From Cyclobacterium plantarum (lineage in GTDB: Bacteria; Bacteroidota; Bacteroidia; Cytophagales; Cyclobacteriaceae): a stretch of 64,000 nt of DNA. Both the position numbers and the translations under genes were made by a program. Where the stretch lies: the NCBI RefSeq assembly GCF_011290685.1, contig NZ_JAANYN010000013.1:1-64000 (forward strand), read 5' to 3'. Within the stretch, counting starts at the first letter, position 1, and each line of letters begins with the position of its first letter. Of this stretch, positions 1 through 8,153 are shown piece after piece. The notes beneath the pieces are model-generated. The model saw only the letters and a program-made list of their open reading frames with translations. It was not told the DNA's origin and made no database searches.

Positions 1-115
1 TTGGTACTTTTGGATCAAGCCAAAAGTACATTAAAAACATGGTAAAATACTAAAAATAACCTTTAACTCATAATTATTTATTAAACAATGAGAATTTTAT
101 ATTCCCATATAATGC

Positions 116-472
116 AAAAAACCTATCGTCATCCCGATTTCTGTATTTTAAAAAAGTTAATTTTCCCTTTGACAGTAAAGCCTGGTATCGTTAAAGATTT
201 CAAGACAAGTAACAATTAACGAATTGATATTTAAGATGGTACCGAAAAAATCCCCTCCTGACTCTGGTTAGGGCAGGCTGTACCCTCCGTCGCGGTGGAG
301 GGATTTTGGTTGCGATCGATTTGGGAATCCAAGCTTAACTTTTCCAAAGTTCTAAACTTTGGAAAAGTTTGGAGTTACAGGTGATTTTCATTTTTGCGTA
401 AAAAATCCCCTATTTTCCAAAAAAAACCTATCATCATTCCGCTTGCTGCTTTTAAAAAAGGTAATTGTCGGA
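116..472. repeat. Diverged direct repeat pair
   Basis: About 52 nt beginning AAAAAACCTATCGTCATCCC at 116 recurs at 421 as AAAAAACCTATCATCATTCC and stays alignable through the TTTTAAAAAAG block. By eye the copies are roughly four-fifths identical with one indel. They lie either side of the inverted repeat at 337-369, as if one duplicated unit had decayed around it. Confidence 0.5.
337..369. repeat. Perfect 15-bp inverted repeat
   Basis: The left arm AACTTTTCCAAAGTT (337-351) is exactly complementary to the right arm (355-369) across a 3-nt loop, CTA. No T-run follows on either strand, so it is not an ordinary terminator. Small dyads of this kind are scattered through many Cytophagales genomes, so a dispersed intergenic repeat is the likeliest explanation (inference). 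Confidence 0.75.
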
Positions 473-587
473 ATAACGGTTTTATAGCAGTTATAGATAA
501 ATCACGAACGAATAATCAATAGAAACCCACAGCCAATCATTCTTACTTTTTTCAATTAAAAATCCTCCCTATTTTTCCTGAAAAACG

Positions 588-1184
588 ATGAACAGGATTG
601 TAAAAAAAATAGGCTTGGTCTTCTTTCTGGCCACCATGCAACTCTTGACCTCTTGCAGTAAAACGGAGGATCCAGCACCTGAGGCTGACTATTTTATGAA
701 ATTTAGGATCAATGGGGAATGGGTGGAGTATAGGTTGAGGGAGTACCATGCTGTGGTTTTTAGCTATGATGCCAATGGGGGTATTTTCAGCTCCCTGATC
801 CAGGCCCTGGGGGAGGGAAGTACCGGGAGCAGTGACTTTTTCAGCATTACCCTATGGAGTGAGGAAGTGTTTGAAGAAAGGACCTATCAGCTGCAGGACG
901 GGGTCAGGGCTTACGAAAGCTCTTTTTTGCCCAGTCTGATTTTTAGCCGGTCAGATTTACAGGGAAACATGTACAATGCAGCCCTGCTGCAGCAAAATTA
1001 TCCGACCATAAGCGTTCCTGACAATGGCAGCCTGACATTGACCCATATTGGGAATGATCTGATCGAGGGTACATTTGAAGCTACCCTATTTGGTCCCATT
1101 AGCCCAAGTACAGGCCGTGGCGATACCGAGTTAAAGATTACAGAAGGATCCTTCCGCATGAAGTTGATCGTTAACCTGCCATAA
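588..1184 (+). CDS. Putative lipoprotein, function unknown
   Basis: The 198-residue protein starts with a short basic segment (MNRIVKKIG), a hydrophobic stretch and a lipobox ending LLTSC at about residue 23, so it should be lipidated and periplasmic or surface-exposed. The mature part is acidic and beta-rich, has no cysteines or catalytic motif I recognise, and reads like the small secreted proteins common in Bacteroidota whose sandwich folds are hard to assign. The gene stands alone between repeats. I do not recognise a family and propose no function. Confidence 0.75.
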   Translation: MNRIVKKIGLVFFLATMQLLTSCSKTEDPAPEADYFMKFRINGEWVEYRLREYHAVVFSYDANGGIFSSLIQALGEGSTGSSDFFSITLWSEEVFEERTYQLQDGVRAYESSFLPSLIFSRSDLQGNMYNAALLQQNYPTISVPDNGSLTLTHIGNDLIEGTFEATLFGPISPSTGRGDTELKITEGSFRMKLIVNLP

Positions 1185-1205
1185 AGGGGGGGCTAATTCA
1201 GTTGC

Positions 1206-1380
1206 CGGGGATTACAAATCTCCTGTTATCTGAGCCAAGGGATTACAAATCCCGCGGAGCAGTCCGAGAACGTGCTGTCCGACATTTGCAATGTCGGACG
1301 ACAGATAATGCAGGATTTGTAATCCTGCTTACGCACACATTGCGGAAATTACAAATTCTGCGGAGCTGAATCCATTCGGG
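1206..1380. repeat. Palindromic intergenic repeat, copy 1
   Basis: The unit contains several GGATTACAAATCC-like segments, a perfect dyad GTCCGACATT/AATGTCGGAC with a 3-nt loop (1277-1299) and a dyad CAGGATT/AATCCTG (1311-1327). A second, closely similar copy in the same orientation lies at about 2281-2475. Copy 1 ends where the flavodoxin-like gene ends and might act in 3'-end processing, but no T-run is present. Confidence 0.8.
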
Positions 1381-1381
1381 T

Positions 1382-1966
1382 CTACATTTCCATTTTCAAT
1401 ACCAACTCCGCCACTCTTTTTCCCAACCCTTCTGCTTTTTTCAAAAACAAGGTATCCACCTCTTTTCCCGTATAATCACCCTCCCCGGTAATTGCCGATG
1501 CACCAAATGCTGCCTCTGTTTCGGCTCCACCTATGATCAGCATTCCATGGACAAGCATGGCGCGTATCATGCCAAACATCACCGATTCTTCCCCCAGGGA
1601 AAAACCGCCACCCGTGACAAATACGGCACCAATTTTATTTTTTAAGGGCCTGTTTTCAAATGGCCAGCTATTGATAAATTCTTGCACCTGAGGGGCCATG
1701 TTGGCGTTGTACACCGGGGAACCCAAAATGATGGCGGCGGCATTCAATACCTCCTCCTCGCTCACTTCCCCAACGGGTTTGATGGTGTAGTTGACTTTTT
1801 CGACTTGTTCCACACCGATCGCCACTGCCTCCGCCATGGCTTGGGTATTGCCCGAACCGGAGTAATAAGCGATAAGGACGCTTGGAAACTCCTGCGCCAT
1901 TACATTTCCGCCAAGGATCATAAAAAAAAATAAAATCAGGTGATGCCTGAAGTTTTTATTCTTCAT
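1382..1966 (-). CDS. Flavodoxin-family protein with signal peptide
   Basis: The 194-residue protein has an N-terminal signal-type segment (about 1-24, ending VMAQ) followed by a flavodoxin fold. YYSGSGNTQAMAEAVA near residue 34 fits the phosphate-binding loop for FMN, and ILGSPVYNANMAPQVQEF and FVTGGGFSLGEES fit the other two FMN-binding loops of the NAD(P)H:quinone oxidoreductase/WrbA-like branch. It should bind FMN and transfer electrons, but the substrate is unknown. An exported flavodoxin is unusual because FMN must be loaded or covalently held outside the cytoplasm, so an uncleaved anchor is also possible. It lies 29 nt downstream of a small gene on the same strand, probably co-transcribed. 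Confidence 0.8.
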   Translation of the reverse strand: MKNKNFRHHLILFFFMILGGNVMAQEFPSVLIAYYSGSGNTQAMAEAVAIGVEQVEKVNYTIKPVGEVSEEEVLNAAAIILGSPVYNANMAPQVQEFINSWPFENRPLKNKIGAVFVTGGGFSLGEESVMFGMIRAMLVHGMLIIGGAETEAAFGASAITGEGDYTGKEVDTLFLKKAEGLGKRVAELVLKMEM

Positions 1967-1995
1967 GGCTATTTAAATTTTCAAGATCATCTAAA

Positions 1996-2211
1996 TTAAA
2001 GTGTGTGTTTTCCATCTTTGATCAGGCTCCTAACCTCAAAATGCATCTTATCCATCTTAGGCCAGTCACTACCGACAAAGCCATAGGCAGCTTGCATCAG
2101 GTGAAGAAAGACATCCCTTTTTTCTTCCTCCGAAAGGTTTTTATAATGTTTTTGATGATCCGCAGCTTCCTCGAAACTTTGGATGGCAAAAGCTTTTTTG
2201 TCTAGTTTCAT
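1996..2211 (-). CDS. Small hypothetical protein (71 aa)
   Basis: A short, highly charged, soluble protein (MKLDKKAFAIQSFEEAADH at the start) without signal peptide, membrane segment or cysteine. It lies 29 nt upstream of the flavodoxin-like gene on the same strand, so the two probably form one transcript. The Phe/Tyr/Trp-containing helix pattern (VFLHLMQAAYGFVGSDWPKM) resembles small Bacteroidota proteins of unknown function. No function is proposed. Confidence 0.65.
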   Translation of the reverse strand: MKLDKKAFAIQSFEEAADHQKHYKNLSEEEKRDVFLHLMQAAYGFVGSDWPKMDKMHFEVRSLIKDGKHTL

Positions 2212-2280
2212 TATTTACTGGTCTTTGGCAGTAGCAATATAAGCATAAAAAAAGTTCTGGATTGTGAAAATTCACGTTAT

Positions 2281-2475
2281 GGGGATTACAAATCCCCTTT
2301 ATCTTGGCCACGGGATTACAAATCCCGCAGAGCAGTACGAGAACGCGCTGTCCGACATTTGCAATGTCGGACCTCAGATTATGCAGGATTTGTAATCCTG
2401 CTGACGTCCATTCTACGGGGATTACAAATCCCCTTTATCCGGACCACAGGATTGAAAATCCGGAGGAGCGGATCT
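2281..2475. repeat. Palindromic intergenic repeat, copy 2
   Basis: This is the second copy of the unit at 1206-1380 in the same orientation. It keeps the identical dyad GTCCGACATT/AATGTCGGAC (2350-2372) and CAGGATT/AATCCTG (2384-2400). It is flanked by GGGGATTACAAATCCCC segments at both ends, which are themselves dyads. It lies upstream of the small gene at 1996-2211 and upstream of hemH. Confidence 0.8.
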
Positions 2476-2563
2476 GTACTAAAATGCCAACTTCTACTGG
2501 TATTTTCTAACATAAGCTTGTAATTTCGGTTTAGTGAAATAAAATAATGGTTAGCAACAACTC

Positions 2564-3595
2564 ATGAATAAAAATAAAGCCAAAACAGGCATTTTATTGG
2601 TCAATTTGGGTACGCCAGACAGCACAGCCACTGCAGATGTCCGGAAATACCTTCGGGAATTTTTAATGGATGGCAGGGTGATCGATATTCCCCTTATACC
2701 CCGCTGGATGCTGGTCAACCTGATCATTGCCCCCTTCCGGGCACCCAAGTCGGCGGGAGAATACCGCAAATTGTGGACGGAAAGGGGATCACCCCTCTTG
2801 TTTCATACCGTAGATTTAAAGGAAAAATTGATCCCCATGCTGGACAGTAGCCAATACCAGGTGGAAATGGCCATGCGCTATCAGTCACCATCCATAGCAG
2901 ATGGATTAAAAGCACTGAACAAGGCCAACGTCAAAGAGATTATCGTGTTGCCTCTTTTTCCCCAATATGCCTCAGCTACCAATGGCTCAGTAATAGACCG
3001 GGTCATGGAGCTTGCCAGAGAATGGCAGATCATTCCCAATATTCGCTTTATCAGCAATTTTGTGGAACATCCCCTGTTTCTGGAAGCCTGGGCAGAGTTG
3101 GGCAGGGAAATGATGGCCCAGGGTGAATACGACCGTTTTCTTTTCTCCTACCACGGTCTGCCTGAAAGGCAGATCAAAAAAGGGTCTGTAGATGGGTATT
3201 GCCAGTTGGGTAACTGCTGTGCCAACTACACAAAAAAGAACCAGTTCTGCTACCGGGCCCAGTGTTTTTATACTACCCGGCTGATCACGGAAAAATTGAA
3301 CCTCCCTCCCGAAAAAGTTGTCACTTGCTTCCAGTCCCGGTTGGGAAAGGATCCCTGGATCAAGCCTTACACGGAGGATCTTATAAAAGATATGGCAGAT
3401 AAGGGTGTAAAAAAGGTATTGGTTTTTTCGCCAGCCTTTGTGGCAGATTGTTTGGAAACCACCGTGGAAGTTGGAGAGGAATACAAAGAGCAGTTTATGG
3501 ACTTGGGGGGCGAACAATGGGACCTGGTACCCAGTCTAAACTCCCGGGACACCTGGGTAAAATGTGTGAAAGATTTGGTGACCAAAGAAGATTAA
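2564..3595 (+). CDS. hemH: Ferrochelatase
   Basis: Inserts ferrous iron into protoporphyrin IX, the last step of protoheme synthesis. The 343-residue length is normal. The family opening GILLVNLGTPDS is present at residues 9-20, the FSYHGLPERQ motif with the catalytic His lies near residue 200, and VFSPAFVADCLETTVEVGEEY near the C-terminus carries the conserved Glu. Cys-rich residues around 212-235 (GNCCANYTK, CYRAQCFYTT) resemble the region seen in many bacterial ferrochelatases. The gene is single, with a convergent HD-domain gene ending 34 nt downstream. Confidence 0.96.
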   Translation: MNKNKAKTGILLVNLGTPDSTATADVRKYLREFLMDGRVIDIPLIPRWMLVNLIIAPFRAPKSAGEYRKLWTERGSPLLFHTVDLKEKLIPMLDSSQYQVEMAMRYQSPSIADGLKALNKANVKEIIVLPLFPQYASATNGSVIDRVMELAREWQIIPNIRFISNFVEHPLFLEAWAELGREMMAQGEYDRFLFSYHGLPERQIKKGSVDGYCQLGNCCANYTKKNQFCYRAQCFYTTRLITEKLNLPPEKVVTCFQSRLGKDPWIKPYTEDLIKDMADKGVKKVLVFSPAFVADCLETTVEVGEEYKEQFMDLGGEQWDLVPSLNSRDTWVKCVKDLVTKED

Positions 3596-3629
3596 GCAGG
3601 TTAGAACCTTTTCTCAGACCCTATCATTT

Positions 3630-4214
3630 TCAGGAATTGGTGGGGCCATCTAGAAGGTCTTTAGCCATTTTCCTGTATTTTTCCAGATCCGGAAGAGGAA
3701 TGCCGGTAAGTTTGGCTTTTTCATCCCAGTCCCTCATTTTTAGTATCAGCTGATGGTTTTTATCTGCCTCAAAAGCCAGGGCTTCGGCTGCCGTCATGAC
3801 ACCCCCCTGAAACTTCAGGGTTTCCTTGCTGGCATCTGACAATTTTCTGAAGTATTCCGGGTTTTTATAGGTTAGGTAGCGTTTGGCAGCTACATGGCTT
3901 TCCACCAAAAGGGCAACCAACTCAGGAAATCCCAGTTCCCTCAAATATTCCGCTCCCAGCTTTTCGTGGTCCATTACGCCAAAACCATCCATTTCTTCCA
4001 ATTCATTTTCCTGGGCAAATAAATGGCCCAGGTCATGGAAAAATGCTGCCAGAATCACTTCAGCACCATACCCCTCCTGCTCTGCAAGCTGGGCTGCCTG
4101 GCACATGTGTTCTATTTGAGATACCGGTTCACCGATATAATCGGCATGGCCATAAGATTCATACAAGGAAAAGACCGCATCAATCTTTGGCCAGGAGGAC
4201 GATTTTGCCATCAT
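3630..4214 (-). CDS. PhnZ-like HD-domain oxygenase
   Basis: The 194-residue protein resembles PhnZ, a mixed-valent di-iron HD-fold oxygenase that cleaves the C-P bond of 2-amino-1-hydroxyethylphosphonate to glycine and phosphate. YIGEPVSQIEHMCQAA near residues 26-41 matches the substrate-gating Tyr/Glu loop and first His ligand of PhnZ, and AAFFHDLGHL gives the HD pair near residue 60. A further His lies in ESHVAAKRYL. The ATG at 4214 is preferred over the TTG one codon upstream. It diverges from a phosphonatase-like gene, which supports an organophosphonate role. No PhnY partner is in the window, so the natural substrate remains open. Confidence 0.8.
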   Translation of the reverse strand: MMAKSSSWPKIDAVFSLYESYGHADYIGEPVSQIEHMCQAAQLAEQEGYGAEVILAAFFHDLGHLFAQENELEEMDGFGVMDHEKLGAEYLRELGFPELVALLVESHVAAKRYLTYKNPEYFRKLSDASKETLKFQGGVMTAAEALAFEADKNHQLILKMRDWDEKAKLTGIPLPDLEKYRKMAKDLLDGPTNS

Positions 4215-4369
4215 CAAAATATTTTTTTTTGAAAATAATCATATTCTGCATGAATGCCTATACCGGTTAATTAAAAATTAACGCAAGCTTGATAAACAAG
4301 CGTTTTAATATCCGGTATATTTTAGGTATTTTGACAAGCAAAAATATAGCGCTACCACTCTTTCTATTT

Positions 4370-5086
4370 ATGAAAAATCCCATCAAGCTGGCCGTATTTG
4401 ACATGGCCGGAACCACGATTAAAGATCAAAGCAATGTAGCACAGGCTTTTCTAAAAGCTTTTTTTAATCATGGCTACAAAAAAGTAAGTCTGGAAGAGGC
4501 AAACGAAAAAATGGGTTACCCAAAGCCCCTGGCCATCCGGGAAATGCTTCAAAACCATATTTCACCCGGTGAACAGGTTACAGAAGCACTGATTAACAAG
4601 ATTCATGATAGTTTTGTGGCGGAAATGATACAATTCTACAAGCATAGCCCTGACATAGCCCCTATGGCCGATGCCCTGGAAGTTTTTGAGTCTTTGCAAC
4701 AAATGGGGATCAAAGTGGGGCTGGATACTGGCTTTAGCAGGGATATCGCTGATACCATCCTGAGCAGAATTGGTTGGAAAGGACATCCTCTGATTGACAT
4801 TACGGTATGTAGCGATGAAGTTAAAAAAGGGCGGCCTCATCCGGACATGATTTTGAAAATGATGGCCGCCCTTGGTATTGGAAACCCACTTGAAGTGATC
4901 AAAATTGGAGATACTGAAGTGGATATCCATGAAGGATTAAATTCCGGCTGCCTGATGAGCATTGCAGTGACGACCGGCGCATATACCGAAGAGCAATTGA
5001 GGCCACATGGTCCTACGCATGTTGTACATGCCCTCAGCGAGATCCTGCCACTGGTGGAGCGGGAAATGGCTACACAACAGGATTAG
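4370..5086 (+). CDS. Phosphonatase-like HAD hydrolase (PhnX-like)
   Basis: HAD-superfamily hydrolase of the phosphonatase branch. The nucleophile motif FDMAGTT puts Asp at residue 11, and MGYPKPLAI puts Lys at 52. These fit the Asp and Schiff-base Lys of phosphonoacetaldehyde hydrolase (positions 12 and 53 in the Bacillus enzyme). KIGDTEVDI supplies the C-terminal acidic pair. The open frame extends upstream to 4289, but ATG 4370 gives the usual N-terminus, so the 27 extra residues are probably untranslated. It starts divergently from the PhnZ-like gene and ends 5 nt before the DUF5690 gene. If the Lys works as in PhnX it should hydrolyse a phosphonate aldehyde to phosphate. Confidence 0.85.
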   Translation: MKNPIKLAVFDMAGTTIKDQSNVAQAFLKAFFNHGYKKVSLEEANEKMGYPKPLAIREMLQNHISPGEQVTEALINKIHDSFVAEMIQFYKHSPDIAPMADALEVFESLQQMGIKVGLDTGFSRDIADTILSRIGWKGHPLIDITVCSDEVKKGRPHPDMILKMMAALGIGNPLEVIKIGDTEVDIHEGLNSGCLMSIAVTTGAYTEEQLRPHGPTHVVHALSEILPLVEREMATQQD

Positions 5087-5091
5087 GTCTC

Positions 5092-6414
5092 ATGCAACGT
5101 ATCCCTTTGCTGGAAAGGAAGCTGGCCGCTGTCCACCCCTTTTTAATGAGTGTGTTTGCCGCATTAATGGCTTTTTTGACCTATAGCTGCATGTATGCTT
5201 TCAGGAAACCCTTTGCTGCTGCCACCTTTTCCGGAGAAGAATGGTTGGGACTTGACCTAAAGGTATGGTTAATATTGATGCAAACCATTGGCTATATGGC
5301 CAGCAAGTTTTATGGTATCAAAATGATCTCAGAGCTAAATGCCAGTCACAGGGCCAGGTTGATCCTTGGCTTGATAGGCGTGTCCTGGATGGGGCTATTG
5401 GGTTTTGCCTTGCTGCCGGCCCCCTTCAATATAGGCTGTTTTTTAATCAATGGCTTTCCGCTTGGACTGATTTGGGGCCTGGTATTTCATTATTTGGAAG
5501 GCAGAAAATTTACTGAAATGATGGGAAGCATTTTGGCCATCAGTTTTGTATTTTCCTCAGGTTTTGTAAAATCGATTGGAAGATACCTGTTGGAGTCTTG
5601 GTCGATAGGACCCTTCTGGATGCCCTTTTTAACAGGAGCTATTTTCGTTCCCCTATTGGTTTTGACTGTCTTTTTGCTGGACCATACTCCAGCACCCAGC
5701 AATGGGGATATTGACTTGAAAACCCAAAGAAGATCCATGAACCGCAATGAAAGGAAAGCCTATTTCAGTCAATTCAAGGTTGGAATCATTTTGTTGGTAT
5801 TGGTTTACATGATCCTAACCGCTTTTCGGGATATCAGGGACAATTTTGTGGTGGAAATCTGGAAGGACCTGAAAGTGGAGATTCCGCCGGAACTGCTTAC
5901 GCAGACCGAGGTGCCGGTCACTTTGCTGCTATTGCTGATGATGGGCTTGCTGGTACTTGTCAAAAACAATTTAAAAGCCTTGTTTCTTTACCATTTGATC
6001 ATCATCTCAGGATTTATTTTGGCCGTAATGAGTACCCTTTCCATGTTGTCGGGCTGGTTGGATCCATTTTACTGGATGGTGGCTACTGGTACCGGCATCT
6101 ACATGGCCTATATTCCCTTTAACTGTCTGCTATTTGACAGGTTATTGGCAGCCTTTAAATATTCCGGAAATGTGGGATTTTTAATGTACCTGGTGGATAG
6201 TTTCGGCTATCTGGGATCTTGCGGCATTTTGGTATTCAAGCAATTCGGAGATTGGGAAGCCATGAGTTGGCTGAATTTTTATTCCCAGGGTTTGGTTTGG
6301 ATGATGGGTTTTTGTGCGGTATTGATGCTGTTAAGCGGGGTGTATTTTTTCAGGAAATTACAGGGGCACCAGTTGCTTGCTGGCTTAAAAACTGTCCCGG
6401 AAATACTCAGATAG
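5092..6414 (+). CDS. DUF5690 multi-spanning membrane protein
   Basis: A 440-residue inner-membrane protein with about 12 hydrophobic helices and an MFS-like layout: a conserved start (TYSCMYAFRKPFAAATF), a cytoplasmic loop around residues 200-225 (KTQRRSMNRNERKAYFSQF) and a second six-helix half. It fits the uncharacterised DUF5690 family by its TAFRDIRDNFVVEIW segment. It lies 5 nt after the phosphonatase-like gene on the same strand. In this setting it is a good candidate carrier for a phosphonate or its breakdown product, which is inference from context only. Confidence 0.8.
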   Translation: MQRIPLLERKLAAVHPFLMSVFAALMAFLTYSCMYAFRKPFAAATFSGEEWLGLDLKVWLILMQTIGYMASKFYGIKMISELNASHRARLILGLIGVSWMGLLGFALLPAPFNIGCFLINGFPLGLIWGLVFHYLEGRKFTEMMGSILAISFVFSSGFVKSIGRYLLESWSIGPFWMPFLTGAIFVPLLVLTVFLLDHTPAPSNGDIDLKTQRRSMNRNERKAYFSQFKVGIILLVLVYMILTAFRDIRDNFVVEIWKDLKVEIPPELLTQTEVPVTLLLLLMMGLLVLVKNNLKALFLYHLIIISGFILAVMSTLSMLSGWLDPFYWMVATGTGIYMAYIPFNCLLFDRLLAAFKYSGNVGFLMYLVDSFGYLGSCGILVFKQFGDWEAMSWLNFYSQGLVWMMGFCAVLMLLSGVYFFRKLQGHQLLAGLKTVPEILR

Positions 6415-6546
6415 GTGTATTGCCAGCGATAACCATTACTGCCTGAGGCAGGCAAGTACTTTGAACTGGACCGAACGCATAAGGCAGCATCCTTTAAGCA
6501 ATATCAAAATATTATCAGTGACTTTTTTGGATCAGAGCCTTTGATT

Positions 6547-7281
6547 ATGTATTTTAAGAGGATAAAAGAAGTACAAAACATGACTTATTTAATATTCAAT
6601 GCGTTTTTATCAATAAATTTTTTGTTGATTTACAATTCTATGGAAGTATTCAACAAAAAAGAGCCTGTGGCCAAGCCCACTGCTCTAGCTACTTCCAATG
6701 ACGATTTGGAGCGTTTTTCCACCAATAAGAGCATCCCTCTTGAAATACGCGACATTACGCTGGAAGCTTTATCCTATTTTCCAGATCTTTTTGAAACAGA
6801 AATAGACTTCCAGTTCAAAAAAAACATACATGGCTCTGTGATGCAGGCACAACCGAAAGTTGGCTCCCTGCTATTTTCAAGTAAAAAAGAACGTGGATAC
6901 CGGGTAAAGATCAGCCGCTACCTGGCATTGGAAGATGAGGCTGTACCGATCGAAAGCCTTCCCAAAGAAGTTTTATTGGGATGGATTGGTCATGAACTTG
7001 GGCACATACAGGACTACCTGGAAAGAAGTGCTTTTAACCTGTTGGGATTTGGTGTCAAATACTATCTTTCTAAAAGCTTCGTCAGTGAAGCTGAGATTGC
7101 TGCTGACAGTTATGCGGTCGCTTCTGGACTGGGGGAGAAAATCATTGCCACCAAAAATTTTGTGTTGAATCATGAAAAATTGCCTGAGGGCTATAAAACC
7201 AAAATTAGAACCTTATATATGTCTCCAGGGGAAATTCTTTCCATGGTAGATGCGGAAGAGGAACTCGAAGAAGAAAATTAA
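6547..7281 (+). CDS. Membrane-anchored zinc-metallopeptidase-like protein
   Basis: A protein of about 244 residues with a basic N-terminus and one hydrophobic segment (residues 12-30), then a soluble domain. HELGH near residues 149-153 matches the zinc-binding HExxH motif, and SEAEIAAD near 180-187 supplies acidic candidates for the third ligand, as in M48/M78-type minimal peptidases. I therefore expect a zinc-dependent peptidase facing the periplasm, though the family could not be fixed. ATG 6547 is chosen over TTG 6541; ATG 6580 is also possible. It is flanked by gene-free DNA and appears monocistronic. Confidence 0.65.
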   Translation: MYFKRIKEVQNMTYLIFNAFLSINFLLIYNSMEVFNKKEPVAKPTALATSNDDLERFSTNKSIPLEIRDITLEALSYFPDLFETEIDFQFKKNIHGSVMQAQPKVGSLLFSSKKERGYRVKISRYLALEDEAVPIESLPKEVLLGWIGHELGHIQDYLERSAFNLLGFGVKYYLSKSFVSEAEIAADSYAVASGLGEKIIATKNFVLNHEKLPEGYKTKIRTLYMSPGEILSMVDAEEELEEEN

Positions 7282-7520
7282 TTGTTCCCTCAATCGATTT
7301 CCTTGTTGCCAACATACAGTGATTTGAAAGATCAACTGGGAAATAGTAAAGATTTTGCTCCATCAGAATCATTCTATTAAACAGTAGTCAGTCAATTTAT
7401 TATTTTTTAGTCCTTACGGACAAACCTGGACCAAATCGGTTCTATTCGAAAACCATCATGTAAATCCGGAGTTAAGAATGGAACCATCACATGATTGGCA
7501 GCAAAAAAACCAGATTGATA

Positions 7521-8153
7521 ATGACGCAAGAATTGGCCTTTTTTCCCCTCAAATTAGTCGCATTTCCTGAAGAAGAGCTCAATCTCCACATATTTGAGCC
7601 TCGGTACAAGCAACTCATCAGCGAATGTCTGGTGAATAACAAAAGCTTTGGCATATGCACCTTTATAGACAAACTGATGCCTCTGGGAACCGAAATGATG
7701 GTGCGCGAAGTAACCAAAAGGTATAAAGACGGAAGGATGGATATTAAAACCAAAGGGCTGAAAACGTTTAAAATTCTTGATTTTAACAATCCCCTCGAAG
7801 GAAAACTATATGCCGGAGGCAAGGTGGAAATTATTCCTTTGGATAAAACCAAAGCATCCATCGAAAAAAAGGAAGCCTTCGCCAGTGCTTTAGAAAGTCT
7901 TTATGAACTAATGGAGCAACCGCTGAATCTGGGGGAGATAGCAGATTTGAATTCCTTTGCCTATGCCCATAAAGTGGGCTTAAAATTAACAGAGGAATAT
8001 GCACTCTTGTCGATAAACCATGAAGAAGAGCGCCTGGATTTCTTAATGCAACACTTTCAAAAAATCATTCCAATCTTGAAAGAAATTGAATCCTCCAAGC
8101 ATAAAATCAAGATGAACGGACATTTCAAATATTTGGATCCTTTAAATTTTTGA
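7521..8153 (+). CDS. Lon substrate-binding-domain (LAN/ASB) protein
   Basis: The 210-residue protein consists essentially of the N-terminal substrate-binding domain of Lon: LAFFPLKLVAFPEEELNLHI at the start and IFEPRYKQLI directly after it are hallmarks. The AAA+ and protease parts are absent, as is normal for this stand-alone family. The role is unknown, possibly binding of unfolded proteins. ATG 7521 is preferred since upstream residues do not fit the family. It overlaps the convergent BatE-like gene by 12 bp at the 3' end. Confidence 0.85.
   Translation: MTQELAFFPLKLVAFPEEELNLHIFEPRYKQLISECLVNNKSFGICTFIDKLMPLGTEMMVREVTKRYKDGRMDIKTKGLKTFKILDFNNPLEGKLYAGGKVEIIPLDKTKASIEKKEAFASALESLYELMEQPLNLGEIADLNSFAYAHKVGLKLTEEYALLSINHEEERLDFLMQHFQKIIPILKEIESSKHKIKMNGHFKYLDPLNF

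Larger units (their letters stand above)
1..587. other. Gene-free, repeat-rich left end
   Basis: I see no convincing gene here. The stretch holds a diverged direct repeat (about 116-167 and 421-472), a GC-rich dyad near 282-305 (CCCTCC paired with GGAGGG) and a perfect 15-bp inverted repeat at 337-369. The DNA is otherwise AT-rich. A short reverse-strand reading frame over 552-749 is only a shadow of the lipoprotein gene that follows. Confidence 0.6.
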
